From positions 183,201 through 247,200 of the forward strand of contig NZ_QLSZ01000003.1 of NCBI RefSeq assembly GCF_003268855.1: DNA of 64,000 nt, written 5' to 3'. This DNA is from Flavobacterium aciduliphilum (GTDB lineage: Bacteria; Bacteroidota; Bacteroidia; Flavobacteriales; Flavobacteriaceae). This document shows positions 53,635 to 62,763 of the stretch, piece by piece (the first letter of the stretch is position 1; each line of letters starts with the position of its first letter). A program made the translations under genes and the position numbers. The notes beneath the pieces are model-generated. The model saw only the letters and a program-made list of their open reading frames with translations. It made no database searches and was not told the origin of the DNA.

Positions 53635-56055
53635 ATGAAAATTTCATACAATTGGCTTAAGCAATTTTTAAAAATAGAGGCTCCAGCAGAAGAGATATCG
53701 AATATACTTACCGATTTAGGTCTTGAGGTTGAAATCGTCGAAAAATATCAATCAATCAAAGGAGGTCTAGAAGGCGTTGTGGTAGGACACGTTTTAACTT
53801 GTGAGAAACATCCTGATGCTGACCGTTTAAAAATTACTACTGTAGATTTAGGAACAGGTACACCGGTACAAATTGTGTGTGGTGCAAGTAATGTAGGTGT
53901 TGGACAAAAAGTTCCAGTTGCAACCATTGGTACTAAATTATTTGATAAAGAAGGGGTCGAGTTTGAAATAAAAAAAGGCAAAATTAGAGGACAAGAAAGT
54001 CATGGAATGATTTGTGCTGAGGACGAATTAGGATTAGGATCTAGTCATGAAGGCATCATGATTTTGGATGCTGATTTAGTTCCTGGAACTCCTGCTTCAA
54101 AAGTATTTAATATTGAAAATGATGAGGTTTTTGAAATTGGTTTAACACCTAATCGCGCAGATGCCATGTCACACATGGGCGTAGCGCGCGATTTAAGAGC
54201 GGCGTTACTTCAAAAAAATGCGTCATTGGAATTAATTACCCCATCGGTGTCTAAGTTCAAAGTAGACAAAAGAACTTTAAAAATTGATGTGAATGTAGTT
54301 GACTCTAAGTTAGCTCCCCGCTACTGCGGTGTAACAATATCTGGAGTTACTATAAAACCCTCTCCTACTTGGTTACAAAATCGTTTGAAAGCTATAGGCT
54401 TGACACCGAAAAACAATATCATTGACGTAACCAACTATGTGTTACACGAATTGGGTCAGCCGCTTCACGCCTTTGATGCTGCCATGATTCATGGTAAAAT
54501 TACTGTAAAAACAGTTGCTAGTGGAACAAAATTTGTAACACTAGATGATGTTGAACGAACCTTACATGAGGAAGACTTGATGATTTGCGATGATAAAGGT
54601 CCTTTATGTATGGCTGGTGTGTTCGGAGGTAAAAATTCGGGGGTTTCGGAAAATACTTCAACCATTTTCCTAGAAAGTGCCTATTTTAATCCCGTTACTA
54701 TTCGTAAAACAGCAAAAAGACACGGTTTAAGTACCGATGCTTCCTTCCGATTTGAACGAGGAATTGATCCAGAAATTACTGAATTTTCGATTAAACGAGC
54801 AGCGCTACTCATTCAAGAAGTGGCTGGTGGAGAAATTACTTCTGACATCATTGATTTATATCCAAAGAAATTACCTGATTTTACTGTGTTCTTGAATTAC
54901 GAACGAACTTTTAAATTAATTGGTCAGGAGTTACCGAAAGAAACGATAAAGAAAATTTTAGCCTCTTTAGACATTAAAGTGAATAGTACTTCAGATGCTG
55001 GCCTTGGATTAACCATTCCAGCTTATCGGGTGGATGTACAAAGAGAAGTCGATGTCATTGAAGAAATACTTCGTGTCTACGGTTATAATAATATTAGTTT
55101 TTCAAAAAAATTGAATGCTACAGTAGCAAAATCATCCCGTACAGAAGATTACAAAGTTCAAAATATCATTGCAAGTCAATTAAATGCCCTTGGTTTTCAC
55201 GAAATGATGGCCAACTCTTTAACGACACCTAGCTACACTAAACTTTCTGATTTAGTACAAGAGGAATCAAATGTGACGATATTAAATCCGTTGAGTAACG
55301 AATTATCGGTAATGCGTCAATCCTTACTTTTTTCTGGATTGGAAGCAGTAACTTACAATATAAATAGAAAAAATAGTGATCTAAAATTATTTGAATTTGG
55401 AAAAAGTTATAAAAAACTCTTATCGGGTTATCAAGAGAAAAAACATTTATCCCTTTTTCTAACTGGATATCGAAATTCAGAAAGTTGGACAAACACACAA
55501 AGACCATCCGATTTCTTTTTATTTAAAGGTTATGTATTAACCATCTTGAGTCGTTTGGGATTGGATAAAGTTCAGTATACCCCTCTAAAAAATGATATTT
55601 TTACTGAAGGTGTTGCTCTTACATTAGGACAAGATGTTTTAGTGGAATTAGGAAGCGTTAAACGACAGATATTAAAACATTTTGACATAAAACAAGATGT
55701 ATTCTATGCAGAATTTAATTGGGATTTAGTCATTAAATTATTGTCTAATAAAATTAAGTTTACTCCTATACCAAAGTATCCCGAAGTGCGAAGAGATTTC
55801 GCCTTGTTGGTCAATACTGAGACCACCTTTGAATCTATTTATAAAGTAGCCAAACAAACCGAAAAAAGTTTGTTAAAAGATATTAACCTATTTGATGTGT
55901 ATCAAGGCACGAATCTACCTGAAGGAAAAAAATCGTATGCTGTTAGTTTTGTACTACAAGATACCACTAAAACACTTACCGATTCACAAATTGATAAAAT
56001 CATGTCCAAATTGCAAACAAATTTCGAAACCGAATTAGGAGCGCAATTGAGATAA
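53635..56055 (+). CDS. pheT: Phenylalanyl-tRNA synthetase beta subunit
   Basis: An 806-residue PheRS beta chain. Domains in order: the N-terminal part with an EMAP/tRNA-binding domain (about residues 40-155, EKHPDADRLKITTVDLG), B3/B4 editing domain (about 210-385), B5 (about 400-475), core catalytic-like fold, and the C-terminal ferredoxin-like anticodon-binding domain (PKYPEVRRDFALLVN to the end). Length is normal. pheS is not adjacent, as is usual in Bacteroidetes. Confidence 0.95.
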   Translation: MKISYNWLKQFLKIEAPAEEISNILTDLGLEVEIVEKYQSIKGGLEGVVVGHVLTCEKHPDADRLKITTVDLGTGTPVQIVCGASNVGVGQKVPVATIGTKLFDKEGVEFEIKKGKIRGQESHGMICAEDELGLGSSHEGIMILDADLVPGTPASKVFNIENDEVFEIGLTPNRADAMSHMGVARDLRAALLQKNASLELITPSVSKFKVDKRTLKIDVNVVDSKLAPRYCGVTISGVTIKPSPTWLQNRLKAIGLTPKNNIIDVTNYVLHELGQPLHAFDAAMIHGKITVKTVASGTKFVTLDDVERTLHEEDLMICDDKGPLCMAGVFGGKNSGVSENTSTIFLESAYFNPVTIRKTAKRHGLSTDASFRFERGIDPEITEFSIKRAALLIQEVAGGEITSDIIDLYPKKLPDFTVFLNYERTFKLIGQELPKETIKKILASLDIKVNSTSDAGLGLTIPAYRVDVQREVDVIEEILRVYGYNNISFSKKLNATVAKSSRTEDYKVQNIIASQLNALGFHEMMANSLTTPSYTKLSDLVQEESNVTILNPLSNELSVMRQSLLFSGLEAVTYNINRKNSDLKLFEFGKSYKKLLSGYQEKKHLSLFLTGYRNSESWTNTQRPSDFFLFKGYVLTILSRLGLDKVQYTPLKNDIFTEGVALTLGQDVLVELGSVKRQILKHFDIKQDVFYAEFNWDLVIKLLSNKIKFTPIPKYPEVRRDFALLVNTETTFESIYKVAKQTEKSLLKDINLFDVYQGTNLPEGKKSYAVSFVLQDTTKTLTDSQIDKIMSKLQTNFETELGAQLR

Positions 56056-56066
56056 TGTAGCACTAT

Positions 56067-56098
56067 AAAAAAGCCTCAGTAATTTTGAGGCTTTTTTA
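56067..56098. terminator. Bidirectional terminator between pheT and purC
   Basis: AAAAAGCCTCA pairs with TGAGGCTTTTT around GTAATTT, with A and T tracts on either side, so it serves both convergent genes. Confidence 0.85.
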
Positions 56099-56166
56099 TA
56101 TCATGCAATCTTATCATCACTCTCAAATCAATCTAACAAGATATTCTGTTCATATTACCAAAGTAA

Positions 56167-57117
56167 TTATTTGTTCATCAAATAATTCAATATATTGGTT
56201 TCCATTCTATTGAGAATATCAGAATTATCGGCTTTTTCAAACTTCTCTCCCAAAATATTTTCATACAATTCGATGTACCGTTCTGAAACCGTTTCTATAA
56301 AATCATCCGACATATCAGGAATTTTCTGTCCTTCTTTTCCTTGAAAACCATTTTCAATTAACCACCGTCTTACAAATTCTTTAGACAATTGTTTTTGTTC
56401 AATGCCTTTTTCTTGTCTTTCAGTATACCCTTCTTTATAAAAATATCGCGAAGAGTCTGGAGTATGAATTTCATCAATTAAAACAATAGTCCCCGATTTT
56501 GTTTTTCCAAATTCATATTTGGTATCTACTAGAATAAGACCTTTCTGATTTGCAATTTGCGAACCTCGTTCAAAAAGGGCATATGTATACTTTTCTAGTA
56601 TTAGGTACTCTTCCTCAGAAACAATTCCTCTTGAAAGTATTGCTTCTTTAGAAATGTCTTCATCATGATCCCCATGATCAGCCTTAGTTGTGGGAGTAAT
56701 TATTGGTGTTGGCAATTTTTCATTTTCTTTAAGTCCATCTGGAAGTTGAACCCCGCAAAGCGTTCTTTTTCCAAGTGCATATTCACGAGCTGCATGTCCT
56801 GAAAGATACCCTCTAATAACCATTTCTACTTTAAATGGTTCACACAAATGTCCCACTGCAACATTTGGATCAGGAGTTGCAAGAAGCCAATTAGGAACAA
56901 TATCGGCCGTACTTTGCATAAACTTGGTCGCAATCTGATTTAGAATTTGCCCTTTAAAAGGAATGCCTTTAGGAAGTACCACATCGAAGGCAGAAAGACG
57001 ATCGGTAGCAATCATAATCAATACTTCATCATTGATATTATAGACTTCTCGAACTTTGCCTCTATAGACTGATTTTTGGTTGGGAAAATTAAATTGAGTG
57101 GTAGTAATTGTATCCAT
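56167..57117 (-). CDS. purC: Phosphoribosylaminoimidazole-succinocarboxamide synthase
   Basis: A 316-residue SAICAR synthase, which joins aspartate to CAIR in purine synthesis. It starts at the ATG at 57117 ([20 protein letters not shown]). [28 protein letters not shown] is the ATP-binding start, [17 protein letters not shown] the substrate region, and LVDTKYEFG the metal-binding segment. An in-frame ATG 18 codons upstream lies in the predicted promoter and is rejected. The length is that of the larger, yeast-like class, common in Bacteroidetes. Confidence 0.94.
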   Translation of the reverse strand: MDTITTTQFNFPNQKSVYRGKVREVYNINDEVLIMIATDRLSAFDVVLPKGIPFKGQILNQIATKFMQSTADIVPNWLLATPDPNVAVGHLCEPFKVEMVIRGYLSGHAAREYALGKRTLCGVQLPDGLKENEKLPTPIITPTTKADHGDHDEDISKEAILSRGIVSEEEYLILEKYTYALFERGSQIANQKGLILVDTKYEFGKTKSGTIVLIDEIHTPDSSRYFYKEGYTERQEKGIEQKQLSKEFVRRWLIENGFQGKEGQKIPDMSDDFIETVSERYIELYENILGEKFEKADNSDILNRMETNILNYLMNK

Positions 57118-57140
57118 ATTGTAGTGTGTTGTATGTAAGG

Positions 57141-57171
57141 CAAAAGTAGCTTGTTTCACACACAAATACAA
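57141..57171 (-). promoter_or_regulatory. Promoter of purC
   Basis: Minus-strand TTG (57171-57169), a 20-base spacer and TACTTTTG (57148-57141). It lies between the SDR stop and the purC ATG. Confidence 0.7.
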
Positions 57172-57174
57172 TAT

Positions 57175-57996
57175 TTATTTTTTTAGTATTGCATTTCTTA
57201 TTATAAAATTAAAGATACGATAGCCTACTATTCGTCTTAGAGATATCATAAAATGAGCATCAAATCCAACAGCATATTTTTTAAATCCTTTTGATGGATT
57301 TTCAGCAATGTGGTATAGTTTATCCAAAATAACGGTGAGGAGTTCTTGATTGTCTTCTGTTTTCTTCTGAACAATAGCATCTACTTTTTTCATCATGTTA
57401 TTGTATGAATCGATTTCTGTGGTTTCAGATTTTTTTACATTCTTTTGGAAATTGGAGGGAATATTTCCGAATTGCACTGTAGCAACAGCAATGTTAAACG
57501 GTCTCAATTCATAAGCCATACATTCTGAAAAACTTTCAACGGCATGCTTTGTGGAATGATAAAAATTTCCTAAGGGTAAATTTACACTCCCAGCAATCGA
57601 ACTAATATTAATGAATTGCCCTTTTTTCTGGGCTCTAAAATGAGGTATAAATGCCCTACACATTTTGACTACTCCCAACCAATTGACCTTAGTAATAGCC
57701 TCTATTTTGTTATCTTCGGCGAGTTCAACAAAACTTCTATAGCCCATTCCAGCATTATTGATAATTACATCAATAGAATGAAAGGTGTTCAAAATTTGTG
57801 TGGCAGCTTGTTCAACACTTTCGGTCGACGTTACATCAAGTTCGAAACAACTAATATTTGGATATTCATCAAAAATTGTTGCTTCTTCAATATTTATTAA
57901 GGTTGCGATTACGTTCCAATTTTTTTTTGAAAAATAAAGGGCAATTTCTTTACCTAATCCTCCTGAGGCGCCTGTAATGAGTACTGTTTTGATAAT
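57175..57996 (-). CDS. Short-chain dehydrogenase with no canonical start codon (ATT start proposed)
   Basis: An intact frame encodes about 273 residues of a classical SDR: KTVLITGASGGLGKEIA (cofactor loop), IINNAG, NISSIAGSVNLP and the catalytic Tyr-x-x-x-Lys in FYHSTKHAVE. The reading frame from the phoH stop to the Rossmann strand has no ATG, GTG or TTG: the codons read ACT ATT ATC AAA ACA GTA CTC. I place the start at the ATT at 57996-57994, where homologs have Met; the next codon, ATC, is an alternative. An automated call would begin at the TTG at 57792 and lose the cofactor site. It follows phoH by 41 bases. Confidence 0.72.
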   Translation of the reverse strand: MIKTVLITGASGGLGKEIALYFSKKNWNVIATLINIEEATIFDEYPNISCFELDVTSTESVEQAATQILNTFHSIDVIINNAGMGYRSFVELAEDNKIEAITKVNWLGVVKMCRAFIPHFRAQKKGQFINISSIAGSVNLPLGNFYHSTKHAVESFSECMAYELRPFNIAVATVQFGNIPSNFQKNVKKSETTEIDSYNNMMKKVDAIVQKKTEDNQELLTVILDKLYHIAENPSKGFKKYAVGFDAHFMISLRRIVGYRIFNFIIRNAILKK

Positions 57997-58037
57997 AGTT
58001 TTTTTAATGTTCGTATGAATAAAAAGAAAATTACGCC

Positions 58038-58988
58038 TTAATCGTTGTTCTCTATACTTTTATAAGCTTCTATAATTTTTTTCACTAATCGATGGCGTAC
58101 AATATCTTTATCATCTAAATAAATGATGCCAATTCCTTCAACATTTTTCAAAACTAAAATAGCTTCTTTTAATCCAGATATTGTTTTTTTTGGTAAATCA
58201 ACTTGACCTGGATCTCCCGTGATGATAAACTTAGCGTTCTTACCCATACGAGTTAAAAACATTTTCATTTGAGAATGAGTGGTATTTTGAGCTTCATCCA
58301 AGATGACAAAAGCATTATCCAACGTTCTCCCTCTCATAAAAGCCAAAGGAGCTATTTGAATAATCCCTTTTAGAATATAATCATCTAACGTTTGCGGAGG
58401 TACCATATCGCGCAACGCATCATAAAGCGGTTGCATATAAGGATCCAATTTTTCCTTCATATCACCAGGCAAAAATCCGAGATTTTCTCCAGCTTCTACA
58501 GCAGGTCGAGTCAAAATAATTCGTTTGACTTGTTTTTCCTTTAATGCCTTAACCGCAAGAGCAACTCCTGTATACGTTTTTCCTGTACCCGCTGGACCGA
58601 TGGCAAAAACCATGTCATTTTTAAAAACACTTTCAACCAATTTGTGTTGGTTAGGCGTCATTGCTTTAATCAACTTTCCTCCTAATCCATGCACTAATAT
58701 CTTGTCATGGTCGGGCATTTTTTGTTCTTCTAGGGTATTACTTTGAATGACTCTATCAATAACATTGGTGTCAATATTGTTATAACGAGTGAAATGTTGC
58801 ATCAAACGATTGAATCTGTTTTCAAACTCATCCAACACTTCTTTTTCGCCAAATGCTTTCAATGTAGTACCACGAGCTACAATTTTAAGCTTTGGATAAT
58901 ATTTTTTAATCGTTTCAAGGTGAACGTCTTGTATTCCCCAAAATTCTTTTGGAGCAATGTCTATTAATTCTATAATTCGTTCGTTCAA
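58038..58988 (-). CDS. PhoH family ATPase
   Basis: A 316-residue PhoH-like protein. The N-terminal third is a KH-like/small domain. The ATPase has Walker A AIGPAGTGKTYTGVA near residue 135, RPAVEAGENLGFLPGDMKEKLDPYMQPLYD, and Walker B AFVILDEAQNTTHSQMKMFLTRMG. Family members (PhoH, YbeZ) are putative RNA helicases or nucleases linked to ribosome maturation in combination with YbeY. Here it precedes an SDR gene and is divergent from the SAM-family gene. Confidence 0.92.
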   Translation of the reverse strand: MNERIIELIDIAPKEFWGIQDVHLETIKKYYPKLKIVARGTTLKAFGEKEVLDEFENRFNRLMQHFTRYNNIDTNVIDRVIQSNTLEEQKMPDHDKILVHGLGGKLIKAMTPNQHKLVESVFKNDMVFAIGPAGTGKTYTGVALAVKALKEKQVKRIILTRPAVEAGENLGFLPGDMKEKLDPYMQPLYDALRDMVPPQTLDDYILKGIIQIAPLAFMRGRTLDNAFVILDEAQNTTHSQMKMFLTRMGKNAKFIITGDPGQVDLPKKTISGLKEAILVLKNVEGIGIIYLDDKDIVRHRLVKKIIEAYKSIENND

Positions 58989-59026
58989 ATGGTAAATATT
59001 TTAATTATTTTTATTCTAATTATTAG

Positions 59027-59034
59027 TAGCTTTG
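59027..59034 (+). promoter_or_regulatory. Predicted -7 element for the DUF62-type gene
   Basis: TAGCTTTG matches TAnnTTTG, 59 bases before the ATG at 59094; this supports that start over upstream in-frame codons. Confidence 0.45.
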
Positions 59035-59093
59035 CATCATTCCAAATTTATAAAATAGACGCATACGTTTCTCATTTAGTTATAAACAATTTT

Positions 59094-59924
59094 ATGTCAA
59101 TAATTACCCTAACTACCGACTACGGATTGAAAGACCATTTTGTGGGCGCTTTGAAAGGGAAAATTATTTCTTTGGATCCTGAAGTTACTATTGTTGATAT
59201 TTCTCATGATGTAGACCCCTTTAATATTAGTGAAGCAAGCTATATTATCAGTGCTGCCTATAAAAATTTTCCAAAAGGTACGGTACATATTATTGGCGTT
59301 GATATTGAACACAGTCCAACCAACAGGCATATTGCAGTAGCATGGGATGATCACTTTTTTTTAACCTCTGATAATGGAATTCTCAGTATTTTATTGGATC
59401 AATTAAAGCCACAAAAAATGGTAGCACTTTCCATTCATGATCGGTTTTCAACGGAGGCTACAGATATGGATATTCTTTTGGCAGGTGCCATTCATCTTGC
59501 TAAAGGAGGAAATTTGAATGTCATTGGAAATGAAATTACAAGTTTGAAAAAAATAACCGAATTGCAACCCATACTTTCTGGTGACAAAAACAGTATCAAA
59601 GGATTTGTAGTGTATCTCGACCGATTTGGAAATGCCGTTACGAATATTTCAAAAAAAATGTTTTTACAAGCAGCAAAAGGACGGCCTTATGAAGTGCGCT
59701 TTAAAAACAAAAGTGTAAAAACTATTTTTACAAGGTATTCAGATATTGAGACGGTTGACAAAAGACCTCTTTCTGATTTAAGTGGCACGCATCTAGCTAT
59801 TTTTAATGAATCTGGATTATTGGAAATTGGAATTTATAAAAGCAATCCCAATGTTGCTTCTGCAGAGAGTTTATTTGGAATTAGATATCGAGATGTTGTT
59901 AGTATAACCTTTAGTAATCCCTAA
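59094..59924 (+). CDS. SAM hydroxide adenosyltransferase (DUF62) family protein
   Basis: About 276 residues from the ATG at 59094 (MSIITLTTDYGLKDHFVGALKG). An upstream in-frame ATG would add a hydrophobic tail located before the predicted promoter. LTTDYG at the start and GYxxxDRFGNAVTNI-type VYLDRFGNAVTNIS near residue 180 are family motifs. Related enzymes use SAM with hydroxide or halide (the fluorinase/chlorinase fold); ordinary bacterial members hydrolyse SAM to adenosine and methionine. The halogenase variants have an extra loop I cannot see here, so the hydrolase role is preferred. Confidence 0.85.
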   Translation: MSIITLTTDYGLKDHFVGALKGKIISLDPEVTIVDISHDVDPFNISEASYIISAAYKNFPKGTVHIIGVDIEHSPTNRHIAVAWDDHFFLTSDNGILSILLDQLKPQKMVALSIHDRFSTEATDMDILLAGAIHLAKGGNLNVIGNEITSLKKITELQPILSGDKNSIKGFVVYLDRFGNAVTNISKKMFLQAAKGRPYEVRFKNKSVKTIFTRYSDIETVDKRPLSDLSGTHLAIFNESGLLEIGIYKSNPNVASAESLFGIRYRDVVSITFSNP

Positions 59925-59927
59925 AAA

Positions 59928-60224
59928 ATGTTTGTAAGAATTGTAAAAATGTCATTTCACGAAAAGGATATTCCTGCTTTTTTGGATCATTTCCATACCA
60001 TGAAAACTCATATTCGAAATGCACCTGGAAATCGTCTTTTAGAATTGTATCAAGATAAAAACAATCCCTGTGTTTTTTTCACTTATAGTTATTGGGAAAC
60101 CGAACAAGATTTAGAAAATTATCGAAATTCGACCTTATTTGAGGGGGTTTGGACCTTTACAAAAAAACTATTTAACGCCAAACCTGAAGCATGGAGTGTG
60201 AACAAATTAGTTAGTTTAGAATAG
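59928..60224 (+). CDS. Putative antibiotic biosynthesis monooxygenase (ABM) domain protein
   Basis: A 98-residue dimeric alpha/beta-barrel-type protein. MFVRIVKMSFHEKDIPAFLDHFH, RNAPGNRLLELYQDKNNP and FFTYSYWETEQDLENYRNSTLF match the ABM fold. Members include quinol monooxygenases and haem-degrading enzymes, but many are uncharacterised. It begins three bases after the preceding stop and 31 before gldF, so it may belong to the same transcript. Confidence 0.8.
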   Translation: MFVRIVKMSFHEKDIPAFLDHFHTMKTHIRNAPGNRLLELYQDKNNPCVFFTYSYWETEQDLENYRNSTLFEGVWTFTKKLFNAKPEAWSVNKLVSLE

Positions 60225-60255
60225 TTATCAGTTTTAAAAACAGACAGCAAAAAAT

Positions 60256-60981
60256 ATGAAATCAATTTTATTACGAGAAATTAAATCCTTCTTTGGTTCG
60301 CCAATAGGCTATTTAGTAATTGCTATCTTTTTACTGCTCAATGGATTGTTCCTATGGGTTTTTGAAGGGGAATACAACATCTTGAACAGTGGGTTTGCCG
60401 ACATGACGCCTTTCTTTACCATAGCCCCTTGGATCTTGATTTTTTTAATTCCAGCAGTGACCATGAGAAGTTTTTCTGATGAGAGAAAACAAGGAACCAT
60501 TGAACTTTTGATGACAAAACCGTTGAGCGTTTGGCAAATTGTAAACGGAAAGTTTCTTGGCGCTTTATTACTTATTGTGATTGCTCTATTACCAACGTTA
60601 CTATATGTATATGTAATTACTACACTTGGACTCCATGAAGACACTATTGATATGGGAAGTACTCTTGGGTCTTACTTTGGTTTGTTATTTTTAATTGCAG
60701 GGTATACCGCTATTGGAGTCTTCACCTCTACACTATCAGAAAATCAAATTATTGCATTTATTCTGTCGGTTTTTATGTGTTTCCTTTTTTACTTTGGTTT
60801 TGAAAGTGTGTCCCATTTGCTAAATTCTTTTAGTGATTTTATTGCTTTTTTTGGAATGGATTATCATTTTAAAAGTATGAGTCGTGGCGTGATCGACACA
60901 AGAGATATTTGCTATTTTGCTAGTATTTCCTTTGTGTTTTTATTACTAACCGTTTATAAATTAAAATCTTTGAATGCCTAA
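60256..60981 (+). CDS. gldF: Gliding motility ABC transporter permease GldF
   Basis: A 241-residue ABC-2 type permease with six membrane segments. The N-terminus (ILLREIKSFFGSPIGYLVIAIFLLLNGLFLWVF) and FSDERKQGTIELLMTKPLSVWQIVNGKFLGA are ABC-2 features seen in GldF. Together with GldG and the ATPase GldA (not in this window) it forms the transporter required for gliding in Flavobacterium. It overlaps gldG by one base. Confidence 0.9.
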   Translation: MKSILLREIKSFFGSPIGYLVIAIFLLLNGLFLWVFEGEYNILNSGFADMTPFFTIAPWILIFLIPAVTMRSFSDERKQGTIELLMTKPLSVWQIVNGKFLGALLLIVIALLPTLLYVYVITTLGLHEDTIDMGSTLGSYFGLLFLIAGYTAIGVFTSTLSENQIIAFILSVFMCFLFYFGFESVSHLLNSFSDFIAFFGMDYHFKSMSRGVIDTRDICYFASISFVFLLLTVYKLKSLNA

Positions 60982-62681
60982 TGAATACTAAGAATCTAAA
61001 AAAACTATTTTTGACCATTAGTAGTGTCATACTCCTCAATTTTGCAGGCTATTTTTATTTCAAAAGATTTGATTTAACTTCTGACAAACGCTACACCTTA
61101 TCGGAAACCTCCTTGAACATCATTAAGGAAGTGAAAAATCCTTTGTATGTCGATGTATTTCTCGAAGGATATTTTCCCGGTGAGTTTAAGAAATTACAAA
61201 CTGAAACCCAACAATTATTAGAAGAATTTAAGGCTTATAATCCAAATATCATTTTTCAATTTGTCAATCCGCTAGAGAAAGAAGAAGAGCGCGATAAAAT
61301 CATGCAACAATTTTATGATCGCGGCTTAACTCCACTGAATGTTACCGTAAATGATAAAGGAAAACAAACCCAAGAGGTAGTTTTCCCTTGGGCTGTAGTC
61401 ACGTATGGTTCTAAAAGCACTAAAGTACCCTTGTTGAAAAATATGATGGGTGCCTCTACTGCCGAAAAAGTAGTCAGTTCGGTACAACATTTAGAATATG
61501 CTTTTGCCAATGGTTTCAATACGGTTTCAAAGAAAAGAGAGAAAAAAATTGCTATTATCAAAGGTAATGGTGAATTGCATGAGTTACTCATTGCCGATTT
61601 TCTGAAATCAGTCCGTGAAAATTATTTTATTGGCCCTTTTACATTAGATTCAGTAGCCAAAAACCCAACGGGAACCCTTAAAGAATTAAAAAAATATGAT
61701 TTAGCCATTATTGCCAAGCCTACCGTTCCTTTTTCAGATGAAGAAAAACAAGTACTCGATCAATTTGTAATCCATGGTGGAAAATCGTTGTGGCTTGTCG
61801 ATCAAGTAAACATGGAAATGGATAGCCTGATGACTACCGGAGAAAACCTTGCTTTTCCTAGAGATTTAAATTTAAATGACCTCTTTTTTAAATATGGCAT
61901 TCGCATCAAACCCGATTTAATTAAAGACATCATGGCAACCCCTATTTCGTTGGCTACTGGCCAGCAAGGAAGCGGGACACAGTATACAAAATTTCCATGG
62001 TTTTACTCCCCTATGATTTATCCTACAGAATCGAAAGACAAGTCAAAAACAAATCCTATTGTAAGTAATTTAGACGGGCTAAAATTTGAATTTACCAATC
62101 CGATCGAATTGCTTCATAACAACATTCGAAAAACTATATTATTACAAAGTTCACCCTATTCAAAAGCTGTAGGAACACCTACTCCCGTAGCCTTAAACAT
62201 GGTTCAGGAGCGTCCAGATCAAAAAGATTTTACTGGTAAAGGGTCTCTTACTGTGGCAGTGCTTTTGGAAGGAGACTTTCACTCTGGTTTTCAAAATAGA
62301 ATATTGCCTTTCAAAGAACCTGATTTTAGCCCTGTCGGAAAACCAACAAAAATGATTGTGATTTCTGACGGTGATGTAGTAAAAAATCAACTGGATAAAA
62401 ACTACCAACCGATGGAATTAGGCTATGATAAATGGACAAACAATCTGTACGCTAACAAAGAATTTATGCTCAATTGTGTCAATTATCTTTTGGACGATAA
62501 CGGACTTATTAACATTAGAAGTAAGACCGTTGAACTTCCTTTACTCGACACCAATAAAGTACAAGAAAACTATTTTTATTATCAAATACTTACTGTTGGA
62601 CTTCCTCTTTTCTTTTTAGCAATCTTCGGATTTTTATTTACGTATTTAAGAAAACGAAAGTATAGTAAATCCATACAATAA
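60981..62681 (+). CDS. gldG: Gliding motility protein GldG
   Basis: A 566-residue protein with an N-terminal membrane helix (about residues 9-27), a long periplasmic domain of the ABC-type uncharacterised (GldG/DUF4350-like) fold, and a C-terminal helix (about 538-558). LTSDKRYTLSETSLNIIKEV and IKGNGELHE are typical words, as is GKSLWLVDQVNM in the middle. GldG is part of the GldAFG transporter. Pairing with gldF makes the assignment secure. Confidence 0.92.
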   Translation: MNTKNLKKLFLTISSVILLNFAGYFYFKRFDLTSDKRYTLSETSLNIIKEVKNPLYVDVFLEGYFPGEFKKLQTETQQLLEEFKAYNPNIIFQFVNPLEKEEERDKIMQQFYDRGLTPLNVTVNDKGKQTQEVVFPWAVVTYGSKSTKVPLLKNMMGASTAEKVVSSVQHLEYAFANGFNTVSKKREKKIAIIKGNGELHELLIADFLKSVRENYFIGPFTLDSVAKNPTGTLKELKKYDLAIIAKPTVPFSDEEKQVLDQFVIHGGKSLWLVDQVNMEMDSLMTTGENLAFPRDLNLNDLFFKYGIRIKPDLIKDIMATPISLATGQQGSGTQYTKFPWFYSPMIYPTESKDKSKTNPIVSNLDGLKFEFTNPIELLHNNIRKTILLQSSPYSKAVGTPTPVALNMVQERPDQKDFTGKGSLTVAVLLEGDFHSGFQNRILPFKEPDFSPVGKPTKMIVISDGDVVKNQLDKNYQPMELGYDKWTNNLYANKEFMLNCVNYLLDDNGLINIRSKTVELPLLDTNKVQENYFYYQILTVGLPLFFLAIFGFLFTYLRKRKYSKSIQ

Positions 62682-62738
62682 GTAAAACACAGGCGCACAA
62701 TGTTAATAAAAATCTTTTTAAATTATAATTCTTTAAGA

Positions 62739-62746
62739 TATATTTG
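62739..62746 (+). promoter_or_regulatory. Predicted -7 element for dnaN
   Basis: TATATTTG matches TAnnTTTG, 17 bases before the dnaN ATG. Confidence 0.5.
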
Positions 62747-62763
62747 TAAAAAATAAAATAACA

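Noticed and set aside
57118..57171. Upstream ATG extending purC by 18 codons
   Set aside because: The promoter elements TTG and TACTTTTG occupy this segment, and the ATG at 57117 matches the family N-terminus.
58989..59093. Hydrophobic N-terminal extension (35 codons) of the DUF62-type gene
   Set aside because: The -7 element at 59027-59034 is inside it, and family members begin at the LTTDYG motif.
59094..59924. Fluorinase or chlorinase
   Set aside because: Family membership is clear, but I cannot see the halogenase-specific loop, and no secondary-metabolite genes are nearby.
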